Shown: positions 45,800 to 56,801 of the stretch, one piece after another
Layout: every line of letters begins with the position of its first letter
Numbering within the stretch: position 1 is the first letter of the stretch
Source of the DNA: Marinoscillum pacificum
GTDB taxonomy: Bacteria > Bacteroidota > Bacteroidia > Cytophagales > Cyclobacteriaceae
Reading direction: 5' to 3'
Assembly (NCBI RefSeq): GCF_024714495.1
Contig: NZ_JAMZMJ010000005.1
Span: forward strand, 310,001 to 374,000
DNA length: 64,000 nucleotides
The notes under the pieces: generated by a model
Database searches by the model: none
What the model saw: only the letters and a program-made list of their open reading frames with translations
What the model was told of the DNA's origin: nothing
Position numbers and translations under genes: made by a program

Positions 45800-47349
45800 T
45801 GTTTCACAACTACTTCTTCTTGAAAAGACTAGCCAAAGAGCTAGATCAAGAATTAACAGATCTCGAACTATTAGAATGCTTCTCGCAGAGCAAAGATGAG
45901 CTCATACTTGGTTTTGCTTCAGCTAACAAAACAATTTACATCCGAGCCAACCTGGAGCCTCAAATTGGTTTACTCCAGATAATGAATGATTTCAAGCGAG
46001 CAAAAAGGAACAGTGCAGACTTGTTTTCAGACCTAATAGGAATTAAGGTAATCTCTGTTAATGTCTTCCAATATGAGCGATCCTTCTGGATTGACTTTGA
46101 AAATGGAATGAGTCTTATCTTCAAAATGCATGGATCTAGGTCCAACATTCTGCTTTCTGAAAATGATGAAGTAAAGTCATTATTTCGATCGGTTTTAGAA
46201 AACGATTTGGAGATCAAACCTTCAGAGTTATACAAGCATTTAGACCTAAGTCTTGACAGGTTCAATTCGCTGGAAGGTAATCCAAACAAGTACATACCAG
46301 CTCTGGGTAAAGAAGTGAAAAACTACCTCACCCGAAAAGGATATTTCGATGCTGATCTAAACGAAAGATGGCAACAACTGCAAGCTTTACTAGCGCTTTT
46401 AGAGACCAATCACATTTGCGTTCTGAATGAGCCAAAGCCTAATATCTCTTTGCTTGAAACCACATGTGATCAACCTTTAGCAAGTGCCATTTCAGCAACG
46501 AATGAACTGTACATTCGATTCACTAAGAACCACTATTTGACAAGTGCAAAGTCCAGTGTGATCAAACCTCTGGAGGATCAGATAAAAAAGACAGAAAACT
46601 ACATCAGCAATACGGAAGAGAAGCTTTTCAAGATATTAGATCGAAGAGGATATGACGAAATTGCTAATATTCTGATGGCCAATTTACACCTCATCCAAAA
46701 GGGCCAGGAAACTGTGACACTTGATGATTTCTATTCCAATGAAAAAATAGACATCAAGTTAAACCCTGAATTGTCACCTCAAAAAAACGCGGAGAATCTA
46801 TATCGCAAAGCTAAAAATCAGAACCTGGAGATTGCCAACCTAGAAGCCAATATTGAGTCTCGAAAGGTAAAACTTGAAGAACTAAAGAAGAAATTAGCAG
46901 AAGTTGCAGAGAGTGAGGACATCAAATCCTTGCGCAAAGAATCATCCTCTCAGCAATCATCCAAAAAGGAAGAAAACCTTCCTTACCACCCTTATTTGAT
47001 TAATGGATATCAAGTATTCGTTGGAAAAAATGCACGACACAATGATGAGTTAACACTGAAGGTTGCCAACAAGAATGATCTCTGGCTTCACGCCAAAGAT
47101 GTTGCTGGTTCACATGTAGTCATCAGAGATCAGGCAGGCAAAAAGATTCCAAAAGATGTAATTGAGGCAGCGGCACAATTGGCTGCATGGTATTCCAAAA
47201 GAAAAACAGATAGCCTCTGCCCTGTTATTTATACTCCCAAAAAATACATTCGAAAAAGAAAAGGCGATCCACCAGGCGCTGTAGTTGTCGAAAAAGAGAA
47301 CGTGATGATGGTCGTTCCTAAGAATTTCGACAATAGCATTAGCATTTAA
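45799..47349 (+). CDS. NFACT-family protein (RqcH/FbpA-like)
   Basis: A 516-residue protein with an NFACT-N domain (about 1-200), a long coiled-coil region (about 260-395) and an NFACT-R domain (about 400-510) with NDLWLHAKDVAGSHVVIRD, the DUF814 signature, and RKRKGDPPGAVVV. Members of this family bind 60S/50S subunits with stalled peptidyl-tRNA; bacterial RqcH adds alanine tails. The older name fibronectin-binding protein reflects surface phenotypes in Gram-positives. Whether tailing occurs here is unknown. Its start overlaps the MBL gene by one base. Confidence 0.9.
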   Translation: MFHNYFFLKRLAKELDQELTDLELLECFSQSKDELILGFASANKTIYIRANLEPQIGLLQIMNDFKRAKRNSADLFSDLIGIKVISVNVFQYERSFWIDFENGMSLIFKMHGSRSNILLSENDEVKSLFRSVLENDLEIKPSELYKHLDLSLDRFNSLEGNPNKYIPALGKEVKNYLTRKGYFDADLNERWQQLQALLALLETNHICVLNEPKPNISLLETTCDQPLASAISATNELYIRFTKNHYLTSAKSSVIKPLEDQIKKTENYISNTEEKLFKILDRRGYDEIANILMANLHLIQKGQETVTLDDFYSNEKIDIKLNPELSPQKNAENLYRKAKNQNLEIANLEANIESRKVKLEELKKKLAEVAESEDIKSLRKESSSQQSSKKEENLPYHPYLINGYQVFVGKNARHNDELTLKVANKNDLWLHAKDVAGSHVVIRDQAGKKIPKDVIEAAAQLAAWYSKRKTDSLCPVIYTPKKYIRKRKGDPPGAVVVEKENVMMVVPKNFDNSISI

Positions 47350-47376
47350 TCTGGCACGGTTACCGTAATTTACAGT

Positions 47377-48741
47377 ATGTTCCGCATATTGTTAATTAGC
47401 CTTATTACAGTAATTCCACAATTGATCTTTGCTCAAAAGGCATCTATTGATTTAAAGCATGCAATTATTGACCTGGAAGCAACCAATACCTCCACAGCTA
47501 TTTCTGGTAGTTGTGAACTCAACTTTACAATTGTAGAAGACGGCAACATCATTGAGTTAGAATTGGTCGATAAACTGTCTATTAACAATGTTTCATTTAA
47601 TGGTATTGAAACGACCTTTCGTCATCAGAGCGATTCCTTGTTTATTGACATTCAAGACCTTAATAGTGGATTAAATAAACTCATAGTTCACTATCATGGA
47701 GAACCTAATCCCTCCGAACAAGTATCAAAAGGTATATCAAATGAATTTTCAGGTGCGTGGGGCAATCAAATCACGTGGACATTATCAGAACCTTTTCACG
47801 CCAAATATTGGTGGCCATCCAAACAAGACCTTAATGACAAAATAGATTCGACCCGAATTCATATCACCACAAAACAAAATCTCAAAGTAGGCTCCAATGG
47901 GGTATTGGTTAATTCTGTCAAAGTAGGAACTGATAAAGTGCGATATGAGTGGAGTACTCATCATCCCATGGCTTATTACTTACAAGCATTCACCGTTGGG
48001 GAATATGTTGAGTATAATAACTACGCTTATCCCTCCGAATTGAAGAATGATTCTATTCTGATCCAGAACTTCATTTATAACAATCCAGAAACGCTAGAAA
48101 ATTATAAAACGCAGCTAGATGAATTCCCTAGGATGGTAGAACTGTTCAGTGACTTATTCGGGTTATATCCTTTTTCTGATGAAAAATATGGACATGTAAT
48201 GGCGCCATTTGGAGGTGGGATGGAACATCAAACTATGAGTACTATGGGTGTTTTCACTTTCGGACTCAACGCTCATGAACTAGGCCATCAATGGTTTGGA
48301 GATCACGTAACTTGTGGCTCCTGGCAAGATATCTGGATCAATGAGGGGTTTGCAAGGTTCTGTGAATATGTGGCCGCTGAAAAGATCCTGTCTATCAATA
48401 ATTATTATGCCCTCGTAGAAGATGATATCCTTTCAGTGACAGGTACAGATACGGGCTCGGTTTACGTCCCTGAAGAATTTGCGTCCGAAGAAAATAGAAT
48501 CTTCAACTTCCGCCTAACTTATGCCAAAGGCGGTCTGGTAGTCAATATGATTCGGCAAATAGTCAACGATGACGAACTATTCTTCAATGCATTAAGAGCC
48601 TACCTCGCTGAATATGGCAATAAGACCGCAACTGGAAATGATTTTAAAGAAATACTGATAACTGAAACATCTATAGATTTCACCAATTTCTTTGAAGAAT
48701 GGTATTACGGTGAAGGACACCCCATTTTTGATATTGGATAG
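47377..48741 (+). CDS. M1-family metallopeptidase, interrupted by an amber codon
   Basis: A 454-residue open frame with signal peptide (MFRILLISLITVIPQLIFAQ), the M1 N-terminal beta domain, the GGGMEH exopeptidase motif, the zinc motif HELGH (His300) and WINEGFARFCEY. It resembles Bacteroidota exported aminopeptidases. It stops at TAG 48739-48741 in the middle of EGHPIFDIG, where such enzymes continue, and the same frame is open from 48742 to 49236 with a T9SS tail. The product is therefore either a truncated peptidase without its sorting tail or a pseudogene with one nonsense change. Confidence 0.85.
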   Translation: MFRILLISLITVIPQLIFAQKASIDLKHAIIDLEATNTSTAISGSCELNFTIVEDGNIIELELVDKLSINNVSFNGIETTFRHQSDSLFIDIQDLNSGLNKLIVHYHGEPNPSEQVSKGISNEFSGAWGNQITWTLSEPFHAKYWWPSKQDLNDKIDSTRIHITTKQNLKVGSNGVLVNSVKVGTDKVRYEWSTHHPMAYYLQAFTVGEYVEYNNYAYPSELKNDSILIQNFIYNNPETLENYKTQLDEFPRMVELFSDLFGLYPFSDEKYGHVMAPFGGGMEHQTMSTMGVFTFGLNAHELGHQWFGDHVTCGSWQDIWINEGFARFCEYVAAEKILSINNYYALVEDDILSVTGTDTGSVYVPEEFASEENRIFNFRLTYAKGGLVVNMIRQIVNDDELFFNALRAYLAEYGNKTATGNDFKEILITETSIDFTNFFEEWYYGEGHPIFDIG

Positions 48742-48759
48742 TTCGTAGATTCTAATGGA

Positions 48760-49236
48760 ATGCTGAATATAAAGGTATCACAAACAACTACAGCCAACAT
48801 CAATCTATTTACCACTCCTTTAGAATTTGAAGCAACATTTGAAGATGGAACTAAGGAGCTATTTCGAATTAATCAAGATCAAAACGATCAACAATTCGCA
48901 TTAGATTTCGCTAAACAGATAACGGACTTATCGTTTGATCCAAAAGGATGGTTAATCAAAGAGGTTAACAGCTTTCAAAGACTTGATGAAAATGGAAATT
49001 TGATACTCGAAGAAGTCTTGAATGGGATGAGATTCTGGCCGAATCCTGTTCAAGGAATTTTACAATTATCAGAACCTATCAATCAAATCCGTATTTACAA
49101 TCAATCAGGAAAACTGACTCAACAAATAACATCACCTACTAAGCAAATAAACGTAAGTGAATTAGACTCCGGAGTTTATGTATTCACAGGGTTTAAAGAT
49201 GACAAGCAAGTCAATTTTAAATTTATCAAGCATTAA
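48760..49236 (+). pseudogene. C-terminal part of the M1 peptidase with T9SS sorting tail
   Basis: A 158-codon frame in phase with the upstream peptidase and separated only by one TAG plus five sense codons. SQTTTANINLFTTPLEFEAT is the C-terminal M1 strand region; from about residue 88 a T9SS Por_Sec_tail domain follows, with FWPNPVQGILQLS, IRIYNQSGKL and ELDSGVYVFT. The ATG at 48760 is not a convincing start (no signal peptide), so without readthrough this part is not exported. A terminator hairpin follows, but oriented for the opposite strand. Confidence 0.75.
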
Positions 49237-49267
49237 AAAAAGAAAGCCAACTCAAAGAGTCAGCCTT
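49234..49267 (-). terminator. Terminator of katG
   Basis: On the minus strand an 11-bp stem (AAGGCTGACTC / GAGTTGGCTTT, three G-U pairs, loop TTT) is followed by a T-rich tail. On the plus strand the wobble pairs become mismatches. Confidence 0.65.
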
Positions 49268-49296
49268 CATCTAACCAAACTATATTTTATAATATC

Positions 49297-51585
<2,289 letters not shown>

Positions 51586-51702
51586 TTAATGCGTTTTAAC
51601 AGCGCAATAATAGCAGCTTATATCACTGGTTGTGAATAGGATTTTTTTATACCCCGATAACAAGTAGTAATGCGGAATAACAAAATCTTAGACCCCATTA
51701 AT

Positions 51703-51719
51703 AACTAAATAATTAGTTA
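51703..51719. promoter_or_regulatory. Operator-like dyad, upstream copy
   Basis: AACTAAATAATTAGTTA, with arms AACTAA and TTAGTT around ATAA. An identical 17-mer is at 51756-51772, 53 bp away (about five helical turns). The two flank the promoter of the DUF6624 gene. Confidence 0.55.
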
Positions 51720-51724
51720 ATAAA

Positions 51725-51755
51725 TTTGACCCTGCAAACCATTTGAATATATTCG
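51725..51755 (+). promoter_or_regulatory. Bacteroidota-type promoter of the DUF6624 gene
   Basis: TTTG at 51725-51728, a 19-bp spacer, then TATATTCG at 51748-51755, one mismatch from TAnnTTTG. Transcription would start near 51762, inside the downstream dyad, leaving a leader of about 15 nt. Confidence 0.5.
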
Positions 51756-51772
51756 AACTAAATAATTAGTTA
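51756..51772. promoter_or_regulatory. Operator-like dyad, downstream copy
   Basis: Identical to the 17-mer at 51703. It touches the -7 element and covers the expected transcription start, the classical place for a repressor. Confidence 0.55.
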
Positions 51773-51776
51773 TAAT

Positions 51777-52679
51777 ATGAAATACCAGATATTAACAGTC
51801 CTCCTATTTTTTAGCTTGTCAAATCTCGCACAGTCTTTTAACGACCTTATAACCCTGGCTAACCAGCAATATCAATCGAAAGACTTTATAGAGTCAGGTA
51901 AGTCCTATGAGCAAGCATTTACTATACAGAAAGGATCATCCTCACAATACTACAATGCAGCATGTTCCTTTGCTCTTGCTGGTCAAAATAATAATGCAGT
52001 AGATTATTTAACCAAGGCCGTTAACGCAGGCTGGACGAATGTTTCACACCTGAAAAGTGATACGGACTTAACCAATCTTCATGAAGTGCCTGAATGGACT
52101 GACATTATTAAGATAGCGCAAGCCAATTTAGATGAATATGAAAAAGACTTCAATAAACCTTTAAAGACACAACTCGAACAAATCTATGTGAGAGATCAAA
52201 TGCTAAGACAACTTTGGCGAGATGCTGAAACTAAGTTTGGCAAAGACTCAGATGAAATGAAGTATTTCTGGAAATTGATGGCCAGAGAAGATAGTCTGAA
52301 TGAAGCCGATGTAATCGGTATCATTGATCAATATGGCTGGGTTGGAAAAAATGTAGTTGGAGGCAAAGCTAATATTACACTTTGGTTGGTTATACAACAC
52401 GCTTCACTCGAACTTCAGGAAAAATACGTTCCTCTATTAGAAGAATCGGTTAAGAAAGGAGAATCAAACGGAAGTCACCTAGCTTTACTCCATGACCGCA
52501 TTTTAATGAGAAATGGAAAACCTCAAAAATATGGATCTCAAATAGTATCAGATCCTGACACAGGCAAAGACAAACTATACGATTTGGAAGACCCAGAAAA
52601 TGTGAACGATAGAAGACAATCTGTTGGGCTTGGACCACTTGAAGACTATTTAGAAAGAATGGGTGTTGAGTCCAAATAA
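51777..52679 (+). CDS. DUF6624 domain protein with N-terminal TPR-like region, exported
   Basis: A 300-residue protein with signal peptide (ending LSNLAQ), a TPR-like region (about 20-110, with KSYEQAFTIQKGSSSQYYNA and NAVDYLTKAVNAGWTN) and a C-terminal DUF6624 domain (about 125-298): MLRQLWRDAETKFG, DQYGWVGKNVVGGKANITLW, HLALLHDRILMRNGKPQKYG and DPENVNDRRQSVGLGPLEDY. The function of this domain is unknown. It is controlled by a promoter between two identical dyads. An IS1182-type insertion begins 23 nt after the stop and its end provides a terminator. Confidence 0.82.
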   Translation: MKYQILTVLLFFSLSNLAQSFNDLITLANQQYQSKDFIESGKSYEQAFTIQKGSSSQYYNAACSFALAGQNNNAVDYLTKAVNAGWTNVSHLKSDTDLTNLHEVPEWTDIIKIAQANLDEYEKDFNKPLKTQLEQIYVRDQMLRQLWRDAETKFGKDSDEMKYFWKLMAREDSLNEADVIGIIDQYGWVGKNVVGGKANITLWLVIQHASLELQEKYVPLLEESVKKGESNGSHLALLHDRILMRNGKPQKYGSQIVSDPDTGKDKLYDLEDPENVNDRRQSVGLGPLEDYLERMGVESK

Positions 52680-52701
52680 TCATTCATTTGATAACAAAAA
52701 A

Positions 52702-52732
52702 GAGGCTGTCTCAAAAGGCAGTCTCCTTTTTT
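52702..52732 (+). terminator. Inbound terminator formed by the left IS end
   Basis: GAGGCTGTC / GGCAGTCTC (9 bp with two G-U pairs, loop TCAAAA) followed by CTTTTTT. It would end transcripts from the DUF6624 gene. Confidence 0.65.
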
Positions 52733-52741
52733 ATAAAAAGA

Positions 52742-52775
52742 AAGCCGGGAACAATTAAGTTCTTGGCTTTTTTTT
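52742..52775 (+). terminator. Second inbound terminator inside the IS, before the transposase
   Basis: AAGCCGGGAAC / GTTCTTGGCTT (11 bp with two G-U pairs, loop AATTAA) followed by a T run. Confidence 0.7.
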
Positions 52776-52800
52776 GTGACTAACTGATTAAATTAGTCGT

Positions 52801-54333
52801 GTGCGTAATTCAAATTTAGTCTTTAAAGATTACACTCCATCACAAGTGATGCTACTTCCTCCATCTCTGGAGGAGCTGATAGAAGAAAATCATCCGGTAC
52901 GGGTGGTTAATGCTGTAATCGACCAAATCAATGTGGAACCTTTATTGAAGCAGTATAAGCCTGGAGGAACTTCGGTATATCATCCTCGGATGCTATTAAA
53001 AGTGCTTGTTTATGGATATCTGACCAATATTTACTCGTCCAGAAAACTGGAAGCTGCTTTAAAAGAGAATATCCATATGATGTGGCTTTCGGCAATGAAT
53101 CGTCCAGATCATAATACAATTGCCCGATTTAGAAGTGAGCGACTTAAAGATGCCCTGAGGCAGGTATTCGGTCAGGTTGTTGAGTTGTTGGTTGAAGAGG
53201 GACTGGTAAGTATCAAAAACATCTACACAGATGGCACTAAGATAGAAGCCAACGCTAATAAATACACCTTCGTTTGGGGGCGGGCTATCCAGACGAGCAA
53301 AGAGCGCATAGCCAAGCAGCTCGATGAGCTGTGGGATTACACGCAGGAGCTAGCAGAAGAGGAGTTGTCTAGTGAAGAAAAGCCTGATTTTAAGGAGATA
53401 GACAAGGAAAAAGTCAGTCAAACTATCGAAAGGATAGACAAAGCACTGGAAGACAAGCCTGTCAACAAGAAAGTCAAACAAAAGCTCAACTATGCTAAAA
53501 AGAACTGGCCAGCCAAGCTAGAAGAGTATGCTGAAAAAGAAGCCATCATGGGTGAAAACAGGAATAGCTACTCTAAAACCGATCCTGGAGCCACTTTTAT
53601 GAGGATGAAAGAGGATCACATGCTCAATGGCCAGCTCAAACCAGGCTATAACCTCCAGATCAGCACTTCAGACCAGTTCATTGTCAACTACAGCATCCAT
53701 CAAAACCCTACAGATACACTTACCCTCAAACCACATCTTCAGCAGTATCAAAACATTTACAAAACCAACCCTGAGTCAATCTGTGCAGATGCCGGATATG
53801 GCAGTGAAGAAAACTACGACTATCTGGAAAAACAAACCATAGAACCCTATGTGAAGTACAATTACTTCCACAAAGAGCAGTCAAAGAAGTGGAAGGAAAA
53901 CCCCTTCAGAGCGGACAATCTGCATTATAATGAAGAGAAGGATAAGCTATACTGTCCAATGGGGCAACCAATGGATCGGATAGCTGATCGAAAATCAGAA
54001 TCATCGGCAGGTTATAAACAAACTTATGCACGATATCAGGCTAAAAACTGCAATGGATGTTCTTTGAGAGGCTCTTGTCATAAGAGTAAAGGCAGCCGAA
54101 TTGTAGAAATCAATCATAATCTCCGGCGACATAAGCAGAAAGTGAGGCAAAACTTATTCTCTGACCAAGGATTGGCTCATAGATCCAAAAGACCTTGGGA
54201 TGTTGAGGCTGTCTTTGCAGCAATTAAACACAATCGAGGCTTCCGAAGGTTTATGCTCAAAGGCACCGATAAGGTAGAAATAGAAGCAGGGTTACTCGCA
54301 TTAGCTCACAATCTGGCCAAGAAGGCTGCTTGA
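52801..54333 (+). CDS. IS1182-family transposase
   Basis: A 510-residue DDE transposase starting at GTG 52801. The N-terminal domain (LPPSLEELIEENHPVRVVNA, YHPRMLLKVLVYGYLTNIYS, RPDHNTIARFRSERL) is followed by a coiled insert and the catalytic core: first Asp in IYTDGTKIEANANKYTFVW, second in CADAGYGSEENYDYL, Glu in PWDVEAVFAAIKHNRGFRRF. A cysteine cluster (KNCNGCSLRGSC) precedes the last motif, as usual in this family. The frame is complete, so the element may be active. Codon use is similar to the host genes. Confidence 0.95.
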   Translation: MRNSNLVFKDYTPSQVMLLPPSLEELIEENHPVRVVNAVIDQINVEPLLKQYKPGGTSVYHPRMLLKVLVYGYLTNIYSSRKLEAALKENIHMMWLSAMNRPDHNTIARFRSERLKDALRQVFGQVVELLVEEGLVSIKNIYTDGTKIEANANKYTFVWGRAIQTSKERIAKQLDELWDYTQELAEEELSSEEKPDFKEIDKEKVSQTIERIDKALEDKPVNKKVKQKLNYAKKNWPAKLEEYAEKEAIMGENRNSYSKTDPGATFMRMKEDHMLNGQLKPGYNLQISTSDQFIVNYSIHQNPTDTLTLKPHLQQYQNIYKTNPESICADAGYGSEENYDYLEKQTIEPYVKYNYFHKEQSKKWKENPFRADNLHYNEEKDKLYCPMGQPMDRIADRKSESSAGYKQTYARYQAKNCNGCSLRGSCHKSKGSRIVEINHNLRRHKQKVRQNLFSDQGLAHRSKRPWDVEAVFAAIKHNRGFRRFMLKGTDKVEIEAGLLALAHNLAKKAA

Positions 54334-54405
54334 TGCTAAGAAGCATTTGCTCAAATCTAAAAATCTCATAATATCCTGATGAATCCAATCTTGAATCTCT
54401 CTAAA

Positions 54406-54440
54406 ACAAAAAGACCGACTCAAATACTTTTGAGACGGCC
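54406..54440 (-). terminator. Inbound terminator formed by the right IS end
   Basis: On the minus strand GGCCGTCTCAAA and TTTGAGTCGGTC pair (one T-T mismatch, one wobble, loop AGTA), followed by TTTTT. It would end transcripts from pyk. Confidence 0.7.
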
Positions 54441-54467
54441 TCTTCAAATTTTACAAGTAGTAAGAGA

Positions 54468-55901
54468 TTACTCTACCTCACTTACCCTTACCATATTAGT
54501 GTGACCTTTCCAGTGTGAAGGCATACTAGCTGTATTGATATATACATCTCCTTTTTCTAAATAACCTTCTGCTACGAGTTGCTTTTCAATTTGCTCCAAA
54601 GTATCATCGATACCTTCAGTCTTATCATAGTAGAAGCCTGTAACACCCCAAACAAGATTCATTTGTCTCAATAAATACTTTTGGTTGGTGATCAGGAAAA
54701 TATGCGCCTTTGGTCTATGCATAGCCAAACGGTATCCAGAATAACCAGACTTGGTCATTCCGATCAATGCCTTAGCACCTACGTTATCAGCTAACCTACA
54801 TGCAGATCTGATTAAAAGGTCATTCAATCTTGTAGATGAAGCCTCATCCTCTTCCTGAAACTTAGAATAGATCGTTCTGGAATCTGATTCTACGGCCTGA
54901 ATCGTTTTACTCATTTGCTGTACAGCCTGAACAGGGAATTTACCAGATGCAGATTCAGCAGAAAGCATGATCGCATCAGCGCCATCAAAAACCGCATTGG
55001 CAACATCATTTGTTTCCGCTCTTGTTGGTCTTGGGTTTTCAATCATACTCTCCATCATCTGAGTAGCAATGATTACTGGTTTACCCAAACGATTACACTT
55101 CTTTACCATTCTTTTCTGAAGAATAGGTACTCTCTCAGAAGGAACTTCTACACCTAGATCTCCACGAGCTACCATTACACCATCAGTAGCTTCAATGATT
55201 TCATCAAGGTTAGCAATAGCCTCTGGTTTTTCAACCTTAGCAATCACTTTTGTATTAACACCCGCTTTAGCAATTCTTTCTTTGATTTGATGAATATCAC
55301 TTGCCTTTCTCACGAAAGAAAGAGCTACCCATTCCAAATCGAATTGGAAAGCAAACTCTAAATCTTCTATATCCTTTTCCGTCATTGAAGGAGCAGACAC
55401 ATTAGAATCAGGAAGGTTGATACCTTTTCTAGACTTCAACAATTCACCATGTACAACTTCAGTATATACATCAGCACCTTCTACTTTGATAGTTTTTAAT
55501 TCGATGTTTCCATCATCCATCAAAATAGTATCACCAGGTTTTACGTCATTAACTATACCTTCATATACTGTACTTACTTTTTCACTTGTACCTAATATAT
55601 CCTCGGTAGTAATAATCAATTGCTGACCAGGGTGAATTGGAACACCATCATTTTCAACTTTCCCAACTCTGATTTTAGGACCTTGTAAATCTTGTAGAAG
55701 GGCTACACTAGACCCCAACTCCTCATTAAGTTCACGCACCATGTCAATGGTTTGCTTGTGATCATCGTGAGTTCCATGCGAAAAGTTTAATCGAAAAACG
55801 TTAGCTCCAGCCTTGATAAGCTCTCTAAGTGTTTCTTTATTTCTACTGGCAGGGCCAATGGTTGCTACAATCTTGGTCTTTTTAAAAAGCGATTCCTTCA
55901 T
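54468..55901 (-). CDS. pyk: Pyruvate kinase
   Basis: A 477-residue glycolytic enzyme. TKIVATIGPASRNKETL and NVFRLNFSHGTHDDH begin the barrel; LLQDLQGPKIRVG, KVIAKVEKPEAIANLDEII (active-site Lys), MVARGDLGVEVP and the signature MMESMIENPRPTRAETNDVANA follow. The C-terminal regulatory domain is present. An 86-nt gap separates it from the IPExxxVDY gene upstream, which accompanies it in many Bacteroidota genomes. Downstream the IS end supplies a terminator. Confidence 0.97.
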   Translation of the reverse strand: MKESLFKKTKIVATIGPASRNKETLRELIKAGANVFRLNFSHGTHDDHKQTIDMVRELNEELGSSVALLQDLQGPKIRVGKVENDGVPIHPGQQLIITTEDILGTSEKVSTVYEGIVNDVKPGDTILMDDGNIELKTIKVEGADVYTEVVHGELLKSRKGINLPDSNVSAPSMTEKDIEDLEFAFQFDLEWVALSFVRKASDIHQIKERIAKAGVNTKVIAKVEKPEAIANLDEIIEATDGVMVARGDLGVEVPSERVPILQKRMVKKCNRLGKPVIIATQMMESMIENPRPTRAETNDVANAVFDGADAIMLSAESASGKFPVQAVQQMSKTIQAVESDSRTIYSKFQEEDEASSTRLNDLLIRSACRLADNVGAKALIGMTKSGYSGYRLAMHRPKAHIFLITNQKYLLRQMNLVWGVTGFYYDKTEGIDDTLEQIEKQLVAEGYLEKGDVYINTASMPSHWKGHTNMVRVSEVE

Positions 55902-55987
55902 GCTTTATGTGAATTGTTAATATTTCTGAATTTCAGGAAGCAAATATATCTTTTGCTGTGTCTTTTTACCCAAAGAATACTTTATGT

Positions 55988-56419
55988 TTAGAATAATAAG
56001 TTGTCTTTCATTTTGATTTTCTCGATATCTACTACCAAAGAGTAGTCTATTATTTCGATTGACTTCAACATATTATTCACTTCTATCGCCCAATTTTCAT
56101 GAGTTTGACTACTTAACTTAAACAAATAATCAAATTGTTGAAGCTCTGGAAGTAGGTACTGATTGATGGAAGAATTAGACGTTACCAATTTATTCTTTAA
56201 TAAGAACGCCTGTCTAAACTCATTTTCGTCTTTCAAATTGGACACACGGATCAATTTATTGTCTGAAAACTCAATTTTTACATCTTCCGCTTTGATCAAA
56301 TGAAACTCTGGCAACTGATTTAAATGCCAGGCAAGTTTGTATTCTTTAACCGAGGATACAATGCCAATCAACTCAAAATCAAACGGATAATCAGACGCTA
56401 ACCGATTCTTCTTCATCAT
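55988..56419 (-). CDS. IPExxxVDY-family protein
   Basis: A 143-residue cytosolic protein of a Bacteroidota family whose members lie between acpP/fabF/rnc and pyk. HLNQLPEFHLIKAEDVKIEF corresponds to the N-terminal IPE-like part and IEIIDYSLVVDIEKIK to the C-terminal VDY part; here both hallmark triplets are varied (LPE and IDY). Function is unknown. The assignment rests as much on gene position as on sequence. It is divergent from acpP with 131 nt between. Confidence 0.78.
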   Translation of the reverse strand: MMKKNRLASDYPFDFELIGIVSSVKEYKLAWHLNQLPEFHLIKAEDVKIEFSDNKLIRVSNLKDENEFRQAFLLKNKLVTSNSSINQYLLPELQQFDYLFKLSSQTHENWAIEVNNMLKSIEIIDYSLVVDIEKIKMKDNLLF

Positions 56420-56489
56420 TCTCCTCTCAATGAGAAGCTAAATTACCTAAAAGGCTATACAGATGCCATTTCTTAAGAGTTTAATTTGT

Positions 56490-56521
56490 TTTGATTTTAA
56501 TGCCTAATATGTATTTCTTTG
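56490..56521 (+). promoter_or_regulatory. Candidate promoter of the acpP-fabF-rnc-nadE operon
   Basis: TTTG at 56490-56493, a 20-bp spacer and TTTCTTTG at 56514-56521 (one mismatch from TAnnTTTG), giving a leader of about 23 nt before the acpP ATG. Confidence 0.4.
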
Positions 56522-56550
56522 CACTGGAATTTTAACTAAATATTATAGAA

Positions 56551-56787
56551 ATGTCAGAAATAGCACAAAAGGTTAAGTCAATCATCATTGACAAATTAGG
56601 TGTTGAAGAATCAGAAGTAACTACTGAAGCTAGCTTCACCAATGACTTGGGAGCTGACTCTCTAGACACAGTAGAGTTGATTATGGAATTCGAAAAAGAA
56701 TTTAATATCTCTATCCCAGACGACCAAGCTGAAAATATTGCTACTGTAGGACAAGCAATTTCTTACTTAGAAGAAAACGTAAAATAA
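56551..56787 (+). CDS. acpP: Acyl carrier protein
   Basis: A 78-residue acidic four-helix protein that carries growing acyl chains on a phosphopantetheine arm. The attachment site is Ser37 in [17 protein letters not shown]. First gene of the operon acpP-fabF-rnc-nadE; 14 nt before fabF. Confidence 0.98.
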   Translation: MSEIAQKVKSIIIDKLGVEESEVTTEASFTNDLGADSLDTVELIMEFEKEFNISIPDDQAENIATVGQAISYLEENVK

Positions 56788-56801
56788 TTAGATCCCATTT
56801 T

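Larger units (their letters stand above)
52702..54442 (+). mobile_element. IS1182-family insertion sequence
   Basis: About 1.74 kb with terminal inverted repeats of 16 bp, consensus GAGGCYGTCTCAAAAG (left 52702-52717, right 54427-54442, one mismatch) around one intact transposase gene. It sits between the convergent DUF6624 and pyk genes. No clear target-site duplication is seen (left flank ACAAAAAA, right flank TTCAAATT). Both ends fold into hairpins with T runs that would stop transcription entering from outside. Confidence 0.88.

Noticed and set aside
52690-54452. Target-site duplication of the IS
   Set aside because: The flanks ACAAAAAA and TTCAAATT do not repeat one another over four or more bases in a convincing way.
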